A stretch of 64,000 nt of DNA from Bradyrhizobium ontarionense (GCF_021088345.1 NZ_CP088156.1:3658001-3722000); one strand, 5' to 3'. Positions 25,235 to 34,253 are shown, counted from the stretch's first letter. The notes: generated by a model from the sequence alone, not told the origin. Made by a program: numbers and translations.

Positions 25235-26044
25235 CTACTCCCCGCCGCCCAAGGTGGTGTTGCGCTGCCAGTGCAGCACGCGCGCCATCACGAACCGGAT
25301 GGCGAGGTCGCTCATGAAGCCGAGCAGGCCGATGCTCGCCATCGCCGCCAGCACCAGATCGTAGCGCAGGAAGTAGTAGCTGTCCCACAGCACGTAGCCG
25401 AGCCCGCTCTTCACCGCGACCATCTCGGCCGTCACCGTCAGCATCCAGGCCGAGCCGATGCCGATGCGAAGCCCTGCAAAGATGCTCGGCAGCGCCGCGG
25501 GCACCACGATGTAGCGCAGCAGCTTGCGCTCGCTGCCGCCGACCATCGCGCCAGCACGGATCAGATTGCGGTCGCAGGTCTTCACGCCATGGATGGTGTT
25601 GAGCAGGATCGGGAAGAACGCCCCGAGGAACACCAGGAAGATTGCCGGCTTGTTGGCGATGCCGAACCAGATGATGGCGAGCGGGATCCACGACACCGGC
25701 GGGATCGGCCTGAGCATCTGAAGCGTCGGCTCGATCACGATCTCGATCTTGCGCGACCAGCCGATGGCCACCCCAAGTCCGACGCCGAGCACGGTGGCGA
25801 TGGCAAAGCCAGCGGCGACGCGCGACAGGCTCGCCAGCATGTCGGCGAGCCAATGCGCGCTGTAGGTCTGGGTGTTGCCGTCGGTGCCGATCAGCCAGTC
25901 CGCCCACGCCCACAGCACCGTCGACGGCGCCGGCAGCAGCGCCGCCGGCAGCGCGCCGGAGCGCGAGAACGCCTCCCAGCCCGCGAGCACGAGCACCGGG
26001 ACAAGGTAGCGGTCGAGCTTTCGGAGCTGGGCGAGCGCGGCCAT
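25235..26044 (-). CDS. ABC transporter permease, SsuC/TauC-like
   Basis: A 269-residue inner-membrane protein with about six membrane segments and the EAA loop for contact with the ATPase (VGGSERKLLRYIVVPAALPS, then IFAGLRIGIGSAW). This matches BPD_transp_1 permeases of NitT/TauT-type importers. It lies between the binding protein (1 base gap) and the ATPase (3 base gap), one transcript. Confidence 0.9.
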   Translation of the reverse strand: MAALAQLRKLDRYLVPVLVLAGWEAFSRSGALPAALLPAPSTVLWAWADWLIGTDGNTQTYSAHWLADMLASLSRVAAGFAIATVLGVGLGVAIGWSRKIEIVIEPTLQMLRPIPPVSWIPLAIIWFGIANKPAIFLVFLGAFFPILLNTIHGVKTCDRNLIRAGAMVGGSERKLLRYIVVPAALPSIFAGLRIGIGSAWMLTVTAEMVAVKSGLGYVLWDSYYFLRYDLVLAAMASIGLLGFMSDLAIRFVMARVLHWQRNTTLGGGE

Positions 26045-26045
26045 C

Positions 26046-27053
26046 TCAGTAGCCGAGCTCGGTCTTCGGCTTGCCGGTCGCGGCTTCTAGGAAGCGGTAG
26101 TCGAGGTTCTTCTCGACCGCGGCCGTGACGTCGGAGTTGATGTATTTCAGGTCGCGCATCATGGTGGCAATGGCGAGCGCCGAGGCGCGGTACATCTTCG
26201 GATCGGGATCGAGGTTCTCGACCGCGCCGGTGGCGATCGCCTTGTCGAGGCCGGTGACCTTGGAGATCACCTCGATCAGCGCCGGCTTGTCGGCGGCGAT
26301 GTGGGCATCGACCTTCACGACCGCGCGCACCACGCCTTCCAGCGCCTTCGGGTTCGACGCGATGACGTCGGAGCGGGTCAGGATCAGATTGGTCAGCTTG
26401 CCGGCGGCCTGGTCATAGGGGAAGCCGAAGAACTTTGCGGCCTTGGCCTGCATGATCTGGGTGGCGAACGGCTCGACGGTGCAAATCAGCTCGACCTCGC
26501 CACGGCGCAGCGCCTGCAGATGATCCGACGGGTTGGGGATGTTGATGAACTGCACGTCCTTGTTGATGTCGATGCCCTGCTTGGCGAAGGCGCCGCGCAT
26601 GTGGATGTCCTGCGCATTGCCGCGCGAGGCGGCGACGCGGAACGGCTTGCCGTCCGCCTTGTACTTGGCAATCAGCGCCTTCAGCGCGCCCCAGTCGCCC
26701 GGCGCGATCTCAAGATCGTTGGCGAGCAGGATCGCCGAGCCGCCATTGACCTGGCCGGAGATGGCGACGACGTCGAAGCCTTTGTCGAGCGCGATGGCAT
26801 AGTGCAGATAGGTCACCTGCGCGACGTCGATGTTCTTCGACACCAGCGCCGTCAGCGCGTCGGTGCCGGTGTTGAAGCTGACGGCGTCGATCGCGACGCC
26901 TTCGGCGAATTGCGGCGTCAGCGACATCGGCGTGCAATGCGCGCATTTGGCGTAGCCGAGTTTGATCTTCGGCGCGTCCTCGGCAAAGCTGAGCGTGGGC
27001 AGCGCCAGCACGAGCAGGGCAAGAATGGGGAGCAGAAAGCGTTTCACGTCCAT
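26046..27053 (-). CDS. ABC transporter substrate-binding protein, NMT1/Thi5-like
   Basis: A 335-residue periplasmic binding protein with signal peptide (FLLPILALLVLALPTLSFAE, cleaved near residue 24). The mature part is of the NMT1/SsuA type: TDALTALVSKNIDVAQVTYL, INIPNPSDHLQALRRGEVEL. Unusually, a C-A-H-C motif follows the first strand (GYAKCAHCTP), which may ligate a metal or form a disulfide near the binding site. ATG 27053 has GGAG 4-7 bases upstream. Divergent from the GntR gene, which probably controls it. Confidence 0.85.
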   Translation of the reverse strand: MDVKRFLLPILALLVLALPTLSFAEDAPKIKLGYAKCAHCTPMSLTPQFAEGVAIDAVSFNTGTDALTALVSKNIDVAQVTYLHYAIALDKGFDVVAISGQVNGGSAILLANDLEIAPGDWGALKALIAKYKADGKPFRVAASRGNAQDIHMRGAFAKQGIDINKDVQFINIPNPSDHLQALRRGEVELICTVEPFATQIMQAKAAKFFGFPYDQAAGKLTNLILTRSDVIASNPKALEGVVRAVVKVDAHIAADKPALIEVISKVTGLDKAIATGAVENLDPDPKMYRASALAIATMMRDLKYINSDVTAAVEKNLDYRFLEAATGKPKTELGY

Positions 27054-27128
27054 CTCCAGGGCAAGGTCGATCCATGTCGCTGGCCTCCTATCAGCAAGCC
27101 ACATGCCAATTGGATGCGATATGCAATG

Positions 27129-27151
27129 TTGATTTTTATAAGTAAAATCAA
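27129..27151. promoter_or_regulatory. perfect inverted repeat in SBP-gntR intergenic region
   Basis: TTGATTTT (27129-27136) and AAAATCAA (27144-27151) around a 7-base centre, in the A/T-rich middle of the 192-base divergent gap. GntR/FadR-type proteins bind A/T-flanked palindromes, so this is a candidate operator for the regulator at 27246, though with a longer spacer than is usual. Confidence 0.45.
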
Positions 27152-27245
27152 TATGTAGGTTGATGCATTATTTGGACGATTTGCCTGATCTGCGGGCGCA
27201 ACGCCCGAATCTCAGGCAACTGACAGCGAGGCCTCTGCGGCTGAC

Positions 27246-27980
27246 ATGACCACCCCAGCACCACGGCCCAGACTGAAGACGCGCTTCAAGCCGGCGCGGC
27301 TGAAGCTGTCGTCCGACCATTCCAAGCGCCCGCTGGAGCGCCTGTCGCTGCACGACCAGCTCGTCGCCAAGGTGCGCGAGATGATCGTCGACGGCGAGCT
27401 CGCCGCCGGCGCGCCGCTGCCCGAGCGGATGCTGTGCGAGACCTTCGGCGTCTCGCGCACGCCGCTGCGCGAGACGTTCAAGATCCTCGCGGCCGAAGGC
27501 CTGATCGAGCTGCGGCCACACCGCACGCCGGTGGTGACGCCGATCGACGCCCGCGAGATCGCCGAGATCTTCGACGTGATGGTCGGGCTCGATGCCGCCG
27601 CCGGCCGCGCGGCAGCCGCCCGTGCAACTGCTGGCGACATCGCCAGGCTCGACGCGATGCATGCCGAACTGGTGACGCTGCATCGCGCGGCCGAGCGCGC
27701 CGCCTATTTCCGGCTCAACCAGCAGATCCACACCGAGATCACCAGGCTCGCCGGCAACAGCGTGCTGTTCAACATGTGGAGCACCCTGCATACGAACGTC
27801 TTCCGGGCGCGCGCGGTGGCCAATTACGACGCGCGCCGCTGGGACGAGTCGATCCGGGAGCACGAGGCGTTCATGGCCCTGTTGCGCGCCGGCGACGCCG
27901 CGGGCTTCGCGCAGGCTCTCGCCGATCACACCCGCAAGACCGGGGACTCCGTGCTGCAGATGCTGGAGTCCCAGGCCTGA
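27246..27980 (+). CDS. GntR-family (FadR/FCD) transcriptional regulator
   Basis: A 244-residue regulator with winged HTH at about residues 35-100 (PLPERMLCETFGVSRTPLRE, TFKILAAEGLIELRPHRTP) and a C-terminal FCD ligand-binding domain (about 105-235) with the helical metal or acid pocket residues in FRLNQQIHTEITRLAGN. The divergent layout with the ABC importer implies it controls that operon in response to a substrate or product. Confidence 0.88.
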   Translation: MTTPAPRPRLKTRFKPARLKLSSDHSKRPLERLSLHDQLVAKVREMIVDGELAAGAPLPERMLCETFGVSRTPLRETFKILAAEGLIELRPHRTPVVTPIDAREIAEIFDVMVGLDAAAGRAAAARATAGDIARLDAMHAELVTLHRAAERAAYFRLNQQIHTEITRLAGNSVLFNMWSTLHTNVFRARAVANYDARRWDESIREHEAFMALLRAGDAAGFAQALADHTRKTGDSVLQMLESQA

Positions 27981-28004
27981 TCGGCTCCCATGTCGGCTGG
28001 TGCG

Positions 28005-29588
28005 TTACGCCACCAGCCCCCCTGCGAACGCTGCAATGATATCGGCGCCCTTGGGCACGCCGAGGCCGGTGCACGCGTTCCAGCCGGGTCCAGCATCATA
28101 GCCGCGGCCCGCGACGCGATTGTCGCCTTGCGTGATGGCGCGACACAGCGCCGGATCGGAATAGAGCGCCGGATTGACGAAGCCGACCGGGCTGGCGCGC
28201 TCGGCATTGGCCATCGCCAGCAGCGCTGCCCATAGCGGCGTCGCCGCACTGGTGCCGTCCTTCGTTACCTGCTGTCCATTGAGGACGATGCGATAGCCCG
28301 GCGTAGCAGCGGCGGCGCAGGCGACGTCGGGCACGCCGCGCCGCACCGCGCCGTCATTGAGCGAGGCCGGCAGATTCAGCGCCTGCTGATACGCCGGCAC
28401 CGGAAACACGTCGCTGATGCCACCGCCGGTGCCGGTCGGCGCCTGCTTCCAGACCGCTTCGGCAACGATCGCGGCGCCGCTCTCGTTCAGGACCGGCGCC
28501 GTGCCGCCGCATCCGAGCGCATAGGGGCTGGAGGCCGGAAACCACACGTGCAGCCTGCCATCGGCGAGGCCGCCGGTCGCGAGCAGGTCGCCGGCGGCGA
28601 ACATGACGCTGACGCGGAGCCTGATCGCATCCGCCAGCACCGCCTGCATCGCGTCGCGGCTGGTGTCGGTCCAGGTCTTCTCGCTGTTGCCCCAGCTCAC
28701 CGACACCACCTGCGGCCGGTTGATGTCGTCGAACACCGCGCGATGCACCGCGCGCGTCAGGCTGTCGGTGGAGTTGTTGGCGAAATAGACGACGATGCGG
28801 GCCTTCGGCAGCAGGCTCGCGGCGACCTGGAGATCGAGCGCGATCTCCTGCTCCGCCAGGCTGAAGCCATCGACGAACTGATTGCCGTCCCCCTCGACGG
28901 TCACGTCGATGACCTCCGGCATCGGGCGGCCCATCGCCGCCATCGCGGTCACCAGGTCGGACATGAGATAACCACCGCCGAGCGCGACGATGCCGACACA
29001 GACCGAGGGCGCCTCGCGATTGATCGGGATGCCGTAGAGCGACGCGATCTCGGTCGGCCAGCGACCGGCGTCGGTGCCGTCACCGGCCTGCGGCCGGACC
29101 CGGTCGGCCGGCGCGGCAAGCGGGCGCTGGTCGAAGCCGAGAATGGCGCGTGTCCATGGCGCGATTTCGGCCGGCACCGTCAGTTGCCCGACCCGCGCGC
29201 GGAATTGCTGCCGGCCGTCGTCGTAGCGCCGCAAGGTGGCGCCGAACACCTCGGCCATCTGCCGCGCCGTGCCCTTGAGCTCGACGGTGCGCTGGCCGAG
29301 GTTGACGGCGCTGACCTCGAGCCCGCAGGTCTGCGCGAGCTTCTCGATCCGCGCAGCAGCACGCGCATGGGTGCGGAGGCGCTGCGCCGCCAGCGCGCGG
29401 CGCGTGACGGGCCTGCTGGTGAGGCGGGCGAGATCGCCCGCGCTGCCCGGCACGAACGCATCGGGCGTGCGACGCTTGACATGGACGACGACGCTGACCG
29501 GCTCGTCCGGATCGACCTCGCCGATCAAGGCCGCGCCCTCCGGCGGAACGCGGAGACTGCCGGCGAGAGCGACCTTGCGATCAGTCAT
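28005..29588 (-). CDS. S53 family serine-carboxyl peptidase (sedolisin)
   Basis: A 527-residue protein with an N-terminal Pro-kumamolisin activation domain (about 10-150) and S53 catalytic domain. The ExxxD pair is E248/D252 (AEQEIALDLQ), the oxyanion Asp is D334 (FAAGDL) and the nucleophile is S447 in DGTSAATP. The C-terminal calcium site is suggested by GRGYDAGPGWN. Family members are acid peptidases acting outside the cytoplasm and self-cleaving the propeptide. I see no Sec signal, so export would need another route. Next gene upstream is a secreted CxxCH protein. Confidence 0.9.
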   Translation of the reverse strand: MTDRKVALAGSLRVPPEGAALIGEVDPDEPVSVVVHVKRRTPDAFVPGSAGDLARLTSRPVTRRALAAQRLRTHARAAARIEKLAQTCGLEVSAVNLGQRTVELKGTARQMAEVFGATLRRYDDGRQQFRARVGQLTVPAEIAPWTRAILGFDQRPLAAPADRVRPQAGDGTDAGRWPTEIASLYGIPINREAPSVCVGIVALGGGYLMSDLVTAMAAMGRPMPEVIDVTVEGDGNQFVDGFSLAEQEIALDLQVAASLLPKARIVVYFANNSTDSLTRAVHRAVFDDINRPQVVSVSWGNSEKTWTDTSRDAMQAVLADAIRLRVSVMFAAGDLLATGGLADGRLHVWFPASSPYALGCGGTAPVLNESGAAIVAEAVWKQAPTGTGGGISDVFPVPAYQQALNLPASLNDGAVRRGVPDVACAAAATPGYRIVLNGQQVTKDGTSAATPLWAALLAMANAERASPVGFVNPALYSDPALCRAITQGDNRVAGRGYDAGPGWNACTGLGVPKGADIIAAFAGGLVA

Positions 29589-29621
29589 GTCATGCCTCCG
29601 AAGGCACCCGCGAACTCACTG

Positions 29622-30812
29622 TCACTTGCCGGCGCAGTTGGACTGCTGCACCGGCGTCTGGGTGTCGTCGATCGCGCAGAACGGAATCGACCACACGAAG
29701 TCGGCCGACGTTGCCGTGCGTGTGAGGCCCGACTTGCCCTGGAAGATCGGCGGCTGCGAGGTGAAGCTCCAATACCAGGTCGGCAGCAGCGGACCGAGCG
29801 GGCCGATCGGACCATTCGGACCGAACGACAGGAAACCGGCTTGAGAGGTCGGCTGCCCGTTCTTGTTCCATACTGCGCGGCCGTGACAGGTCATGCAGGA
29901 GGCGGTCGCCACGAAGCCTTCCTCCGTCACCGAGTTGCCGACGCGAATATCCAGGCCGGTGTTGTCGACGAAGTCGCTCTGTGAGCCCTTCAGACAGTAG
30001 TTCTGATAAACAGGATCGATGTCCGCGCCGTTGAGCATCGCCGTCAGCGCCGGCGTCTTGGCACAGTTGGGATAGCCCTGCCCAGCAGCCCGATTCGACG
30101 GCACGAACGGCTGCTGCGCGCCGAACGCATCCCTGCAGCCGAGGATGTCGCAGCGTGACGGATTGAGGCTGTGCTCGAACGTCGCCCAGGTCCAGTTCGG
30201 CACGGCCTTGCTGATGACGTGCATCGCGACCATCGCGTATTGCACGCCGCCTGCGCTGTTGACGTGATAGAGCTGCGGCACTTGCGCGACGGTGACGCGG
30301 TTGTTGGTGAAGGCCGGAATGGCGCTGACCGGCATCCAGTTGGCCTTCACCTCGATCGAGTCGATCGGGAACGACAGACTCTTGCCAAAGGCCGCCTTCA
30401 GCCCCGACACCTTGTATAGATTGTTCTGAACGATGAAATCGAACGCCGCCTTGTTGCGCCGGGTCTCCTCGGTCACGCCGTCGGAGATGCCCGGCGGCAA
30501 TGCCGGCAGCAGGCCGCCGGCGGCCTCCACGCCCTCGCGCGCGACCTGCGGCAGCACCGGCCGCCGCAACGACGGCGGTGTCGGCGCTGTCGGGAATTGC
30601 GGATTCGGCTGGAACGTATCGGTATCGCTGGCCCATGTCTCAAATACCGAGTTGCTGCCGCCGGCCCGGCTGTTGGCCTGGATGAAGAACTGCCAGGCGA
30701 CCTGGTCGGGCGCATTCATGGCCGGATCGGCAGTCGATTGAGCATTGGCCGGGCCGGCCACCCCCGCGCTCAGCCCAAGAGCGAACGCGCCTGCGAGCAG
30801 ATATCTCGTCAT
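29622..30812 (-). CDS. secreted protein with a CxxCH haem-binding motif
   Basis: A 396-residue periplasmic protein: signal peptide (LLAGAFALGLSAGVAGPANA) and a single c-type haem motif C306-M-T-C309-H310 near the C-terminus. The remainder is not a known cytochrome fold to me; it has six further cysteines and aromatic-rich patches (WQFFIQANSRAGG, LLPTWYWSFTSQPP). Its length and one-haem layout suggest an unusual cytochrome c-like oxidoreductase. It follows an 85-residue gene by 19 bases and precedes the S53 peptidase by 33 bases, so a three-gene transcript is likely. Confidence 0.7.
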   Translation of the reverse strand: MTRYLLAGAFALGLSAGVAGPANAQSTADPAMNAPDQVAWQFFIQANSRAGGSNSVFETWASDTDTFQPNPQFPTAPTPPSLRRPVLPQVAREGVEAAGGLLPALPPGISDGVTEETRRNKAAFDFIVQNNLYKVSGLKAAFGKSLSFPIDSIEVKANWMPVSAIPAFTNNRVTVAQVPQLYHVNSAGGVQYAMVAMHVISKAVPNWTWATFEHSLNPSRCDILGCRDAFGAQQPFVPSNRAAGQGYPNCAKTPALTAMLNGADIDPVYQNYCLKGSQSDFVDNTGLDIRVGNSVTEEGFVATASCMTCHGRAVWNKNGQPTSQAGFLSFGPNGPIGPLGPLLPTWYWSFTSQPPIFQGKSGLTRTATSADFVWSIPFCAIDDTQTPVQQSNCAGK

Positions 30813-30831
30813 CGTACCCTCCCTTTGTTTG

Positions 30832-31089
30832 CTAAGGCAAAAAGCCGTCTGACATCCAATTCGTGTAGGTATCGAGCGAAGGCTGTGGCCAGGGATGTCC
30901 GGGCGGCATGAACGCGGACGACAGCGCCGCGAAGACATGGCGCGCATTGGCGTAATCTGCGAAATCGTCATTTCCGGCGGCGTCGCACATCCATTGCGCA
31001 TCGTCGAGATGGACGCCCTTGTTGTTCATGCAGTTGATATCGGTCGAACGGAACAACGGCAGAATGTCCGAGCTGAATGTGGTCGCCAT
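30832..31089 (-). CDS. small protein paired with the CxxCH protein
   Basis: An 85-residue soluble protein beginning MATTFSSDILPLFRSTDINC and ending SLDTYTNWMSDGFLP. The pattern ILPLFR..DI..M...GV.LDD resembles the short segment that precedes or replaces a haem site in some cytochrome-like proteins, but no CxxCH is present. GGAGG lies 6-10 bases before the ATG at 31089. Position suggests that it works with the haem protein; function unknown. Confidence 0.65.
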   Translation of the reverse strand: MATTFSSDILPLFRSTDINCMNNKGVHLDDAQWMCDAAGNDDFADYANARHVFAALSSAFMPPGHPWPQPSLDTYTNWMSDGFLP

Positions 31090-31264
31090 CGCGCGCCTCC
31101 ATTGCGCGAAACAACACCTGAGGTTGTCGTCGCGCGTATGACCCAGCTCACACGCGGCGGCGAAATTTCCGCCGGCCGGCATGCATCTTTACGGAATCGC
31201 ATCGAACCGACGCACAGGATGACGCGACAAAGCGTTCGCAACGGCGGAGATCAGGACGACCCGC

Positions 31265-31669
31265 ATGATCCTTCAATCACTCGCCGGCCTGCCGGCTTTC
31301 CTGGTGTATTTCTGCACCGCGCTGTTCGCGGTGACGGCGTACCTCTTCATCTACACCCGCGTCACGCCGTACAACGAGTTCCAGCTGATCCGGGACAATC
31401 ATCCGTCCGCTGCGATCGCGCTCGGCTTGAGCCTGCTCGGCTTCACCTTGCCGCTGGTCAGCGCCATCGCTCATTCCGCCAACGTGCTGGACTGCCTGAT
31501 CTGGGCGCTGATCGCGCTGGTCGTGCAGGTAATCGTCTATTATCTCGTCCGCATCCCGGTGCCGGACCTCGCACAGCGCATCGTCGCCGGCGAGCTGGCG
31601 TCCGCGATCTGGCTCGGGCTCGCATCCCTCTCGGCGGGCGCGCTCAATGCCGCCTCGATGATCATCTGA
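31265..31669 (+). CDS. DUF350 membrane protein (YjfL-like)
   Basis: A 134-residue integral membrane protein with four predicted segments; the two DUF350 repeats are recognisable from AAIALGLSLLGFTLPLVSAI and its C-terminal counterpart SAIWLGLASLSAGALNAASM. First gene of a plus-strand cluster whose order (DUF350, DUF1190-like, GspS-like) resembles enterobacterial yjfL-yjfM-yjfC. It probably forms the membrane part of the system; the chemical role is unknown. Confidence 0.8.
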   Translation: MILQSLAGLPAFLVYFCTALFAVTAYLFIYTRVTPYNEFQLIRDNHPSAAIALGLSLLGFTLPLVSAIAHSANVLDCLIWALIALVVQVIVYYLVRIPVPDLAQRIVAGELASAIWLGLASLSAGALNAASMII

Positions 31670-31671
31670 TC

Positions 31672-32079
31672 ATGCCCGGGCAACGCACCGAGTTCGGCAA
31701 GCGCAGGCCGATGCCGCCGCCCCCGGCGACGCCGCCGGTGAAGCGCTCGGGCCATGTCGCGCTCTTGCTGATGGGCACGCTGGCCGTCGGCGGCACCGCC
31801 TATGCGCTGATGCCGCGCCAGCAGAGCTGCCCGCAGCAGGGAACGGATGCGCCGCTCGCCGGCCAGCCGCAGGCGGCGAGCGAGTGCACGACGCGACGGT
31901 CCGGCAGCAGCAGCGGCGGAAGCGGCTCGGGGCGCGCGTGGCATCTGTTTTCCGGCGACGACAGCGAGACGAGGCGGAGTTCGACGTCGACGCAGGTCGC
32001 CGAAGCCTCGTCCAGCCACGTCTCGCGCGGCGGCTTCGGCTCCTTCGCCCATGCGTTCGGCTTCTCGCGCGGCGGCTGA
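31672..32079 (+). CDS. DUF1190-like lipo/secreted protein (YjfM/YgiB-like)
   Basis: A 135-residue protein: basic Pro-rich cytoplasmic start, one hydrophobic segment (about residues 28-44, HVALLLMGTLAVGGTAYALM), then a low-complexity Ser/Gly-rich domain ending RGGFGSFAHAFGFSRGG. Such tails are typical of the YgiB/YjfM group. It starts 2 bases after the DUF350 stop. The predicted location is the outer face of the inner membrane. Confidence 0.7.
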   Translation: MPGQRTEFGKRRPMPPPPATPPVKRSGHVALLLMGTLAVGGTAYALMPRQQSCPQQGTDAPLAGQPQAASECTTRRSGSSSGGSGSGRAWHLFSGDDSETRRSSTSTQVAEASSSHVSRGGFGSFAHAFGFSRGG

Positions 32080-32195
32080 TTTTGGTCCAGGGACCGCCGT
32101 GAAAACACCGCCTTTATGGTGATGATGCGATTCGGATCTTTGACACAGACTGAAAATCATAGAAAATCGCCTGCCAACTTATCGGGACTGATCCG

Positions 32196-32411
32196 ATGAA
32201 ACGTTCGCGCCGCGTGGTGCTGACGATGATGGGGACTGCGACGATCGGCGCGGTCTCGCTAGGCTTTACTCGCAAACGATCGTGCGGCCCCGGGCGCGAC
32301 GTCTCGCCCGGACCGCGCGACCGCATTCAATGCCGTGCCACCCATGGCGGCTTCGGCCACGCTGTGCACCGCTTCCACGGGCACGGCGCGCACGGCCATG
32401 CCGGCGGTTAG
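32196..32411 (+). CDS. small membrane-anchored Gly/His-rich protein
   Basis: A 71-residue protein starting MKRSRRVVLTMMGTATIGAV with one hydrophobic segment, then a polar tail with HRFHGHGAHGHAGG, which could bind a metal. The start is similar in style to the preceding DUF1190-like protein, so it may be a short relative. It lies 6 bases before the GspS-like gene and is probably part of the same operon. Confidence 0.6.
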   Translation: MKRSRRVVLTMMGTATIGAVSLGFTRKRSCGPGRDVSPGPRDRIQCRATHGGFGHAVHRFHGHGAHGHAGG

Positions 32412-32417
32412 CCGAGC

Positions 32418-33581
32418 ATGCAGCGGATCCCCTGCCCCGAGCGTGACGACTGGCGGCAGACGGCGGAGCAATGCGGATTCGATTTCTACGAACTTGATGG
32501 TGAGCGTTACTGGGACGAGCGCGCCTACTACGCGTTCACGATCGCCGAGATCGAGCTCGGCATCGAGGAGCCGACCGGCGAGATCGAACAGATGTGTCTG
32601 GAGCTGGTCGAGCGTGTCCTCGGCGACGACGCGCTGCTGCGCCGGCTGCAAATCCCGGAACATGTCTGGCCACTGCTATCAGACAGCTGGACGCGCAAGG
32701 ACGGCAGCCTCTATGGACGGCTCGATCTCAGCTATCAGGGCGGCCGCATGCCGGCGAAGCTGCTCGAATACAATGCCGACACCCCGACCTCGATCTTCGA
32801 GGCGGCGGTGTTTCAATGGACCTGGCTCGAACAGGCGATCGAACGGCACATCATCCCGGGGCGTGCGGATCAGTACAATTCGATCCATGAGCGCCTGATC
32901 AAGCGCTGGCGCGCGCTCGGCCAGGGGCACCGGCTGCATCTGACCGGCCTCACCGAAGATGCCGAGGATGCCGCGACCTTGGCCTATCTCGCCGACACCG
33001 CGGCGCAGGCGGGATTGTCAACAACGGTGCTCGACATTGCCGACATTGGCTGGCGCGACGATGGCGGCGGCTTCGTCGATCTCGACGGCGGCGACATGGC
33101 GCTCGCGTTCAAGTTGTATCCATGGGAATGGATGTTCCGCGACGCCTTCGGCGCCAAGCTCAGGGACGCGCCGACGCGCTGGGTCGAGCCGCCGTGGAAG
33201 GCGATCCTGTCCAACAAGGGCATCCTTCCCCTGCTCTGGCAGCTGTTCGAAGGCCATCCGAACCTGCTGCCGGCCTATTTCGAGGATGATCCGAAAGCCG
33301 CCAGTCTTGGCCCGAGCTTCGTGCGCAAGCCGATCTACTCGCGCGAAGGCGCCAATGTGAGCCTGGTCTCCGATGGTGTCGCCCTCTCTGCGCAGGATGG
33401 TCCCTATGGCGCGGAGGGTTTCATTCGCCAGGCGCTGGCACCGCTACCCGACTTCGGCGGCGTGCTCCCGGTGATCGGCAGCTGGCTGGTCTCCCACACG
33501 CCCTGCGGTCTCTCGATCCGCGAGGATGCGAGCCCGATCACGGGCAATCGCTCGCGCTTTTTGCCGCATGCCATCCTGTAA
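32418..33581 (+). CDS. glutathionylspermidine synthase-like ATP-grasp ligase (YjfC/YgiC)
   Basis: A 387-residue protein of the GspS C-terminal family. Conserved features are LSYQGGRMPAKLLEYNADTP, then TSIFEAAVFQWTWLEQ near residues 107-140 and SFVRKPIYSREGANV near 295. These form the ATP-grasp and substrate pocket. The amidase half of true GspS is missing, as in YjfC and YgiC. The likely reaction is ATP-dependent amide bond formation between a peptide-like acid and an amine; the substrates are unknown. Last gene of the DUF350 cluster. Confidence 0.88.
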   Translation: MQRIPCPERDDWRQTAEQCGFDFYELDGERYWDERAYYAFTIAEIELGIEEPTGEIEQMCLELVERVLGDDALLRRLQIPEHVWPLLSDSWTRKDGSLYGRLDLSYQGGRMPAKLLEYNADTPTSIFEAAVFQWTWLEQAIERHIIPGRADQYNSIHERLIKRWRALGQGHRLHLTGLTEDAEDAATLAYLADTAAQAGLSTTVLDIADIGWRDDGGGFVDLDGGDMALAFKLYPWEWMFRDAFGAKLRDAPTRWVEPPWKAILSNKGILPLLWQLFEGHPNLLPAYFEDDPKAASLGPSFVRKPIYSREGANVSLVSDGVALSAQDGPYGAEGFIRQALAPLPDFGGVLPVIGSWLVSHTPCGLSIREDASPITGNRSRFLPHAIL

Positions 33582-33694
33582 TAAGGCGTCAACGAGACGT
33601 ATCGAAACGGCTCGACACTCCGTTAGGGAGGTTTAGATAGAACGAGGGGAAGGAACTCCTGGACTCGGCAACTGCGCACGACCGGATATCAGGC

Positions 33695-34111
33695 ATGGCG
33701 ACGGACAACTCTCAGCTCGAAGGCTTTCGCATCCTGGTCGCCGAGGACGAGGGCCTGATCGCGCTCGAACTCGAGACGGTGCTGCAGGGCTTCGGGTGCG
33801 AGGTCGTAGGCCCCGTTTCCCGCGTCGCCGACGTGCTGCGCGAAGCCGAACGCGGCCGCCTCGACGGCGCGCTGCTCGACGTCAATCTGCGGGGCGAGCA
33901 GATCTTCGCCATCCTGCCGCAACTCATCGCGCTCGAGCTGAAAATCGTCATTACCTCCGGCTATGACGATGCGACATTGTTTCCCCCGGAATTCCGCAAC
34001 CTGCCGCGCCTCGCAAAGCCGTTTGACGAGCGCGCGCTACGCGCGATGTGCGAGGCCACGTTTCTTCCGCGCCAGGTCTCCGGAGAGAACCTCCACCTCC
34101 CGCCCGGGTAA
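33695..34111 (+). CDS. single-domain response regulator
   Basis: A 138-residue receiver with no output domain. Acidic pocket E17-D18, phospho-acceptor D62 (LLDVNLRG), S88 or T87 in ITSGY and K108 in LAKPF are present. Receivers of this type usually partner HWE kinases. It lies convergent to the HWE kinase gene with 142 bases between stops. It probably acts as a phosphate sink or protein-protein switch downstream of that kinase. Confidence 0.88.
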   Translation: MATDNSQLEGFRILVAEDEGLIALELETVLQGFGCEVVGPVSRVADVLREAERGRLDGALLDVNLRGEQIFAILPQLIALELKIVITSGYDDATLFPPEFRNLPRLAKPFDERALRAMCEATFLPRQVSGENLHLPPG

Positions 34112-34253
34112 CGCAGTGACGGCCGACCGTTCAGAATTCCCTGAGCTCTCCGCGCCGTGCATCGAGAGCGCGCACCCGTTCCCAACGAGAAAATCCCGCG
34201 GGGTTATCAGCTAGAAATCCGAATGAGGAGCATGGTAAACCGAATCCGCCGCG

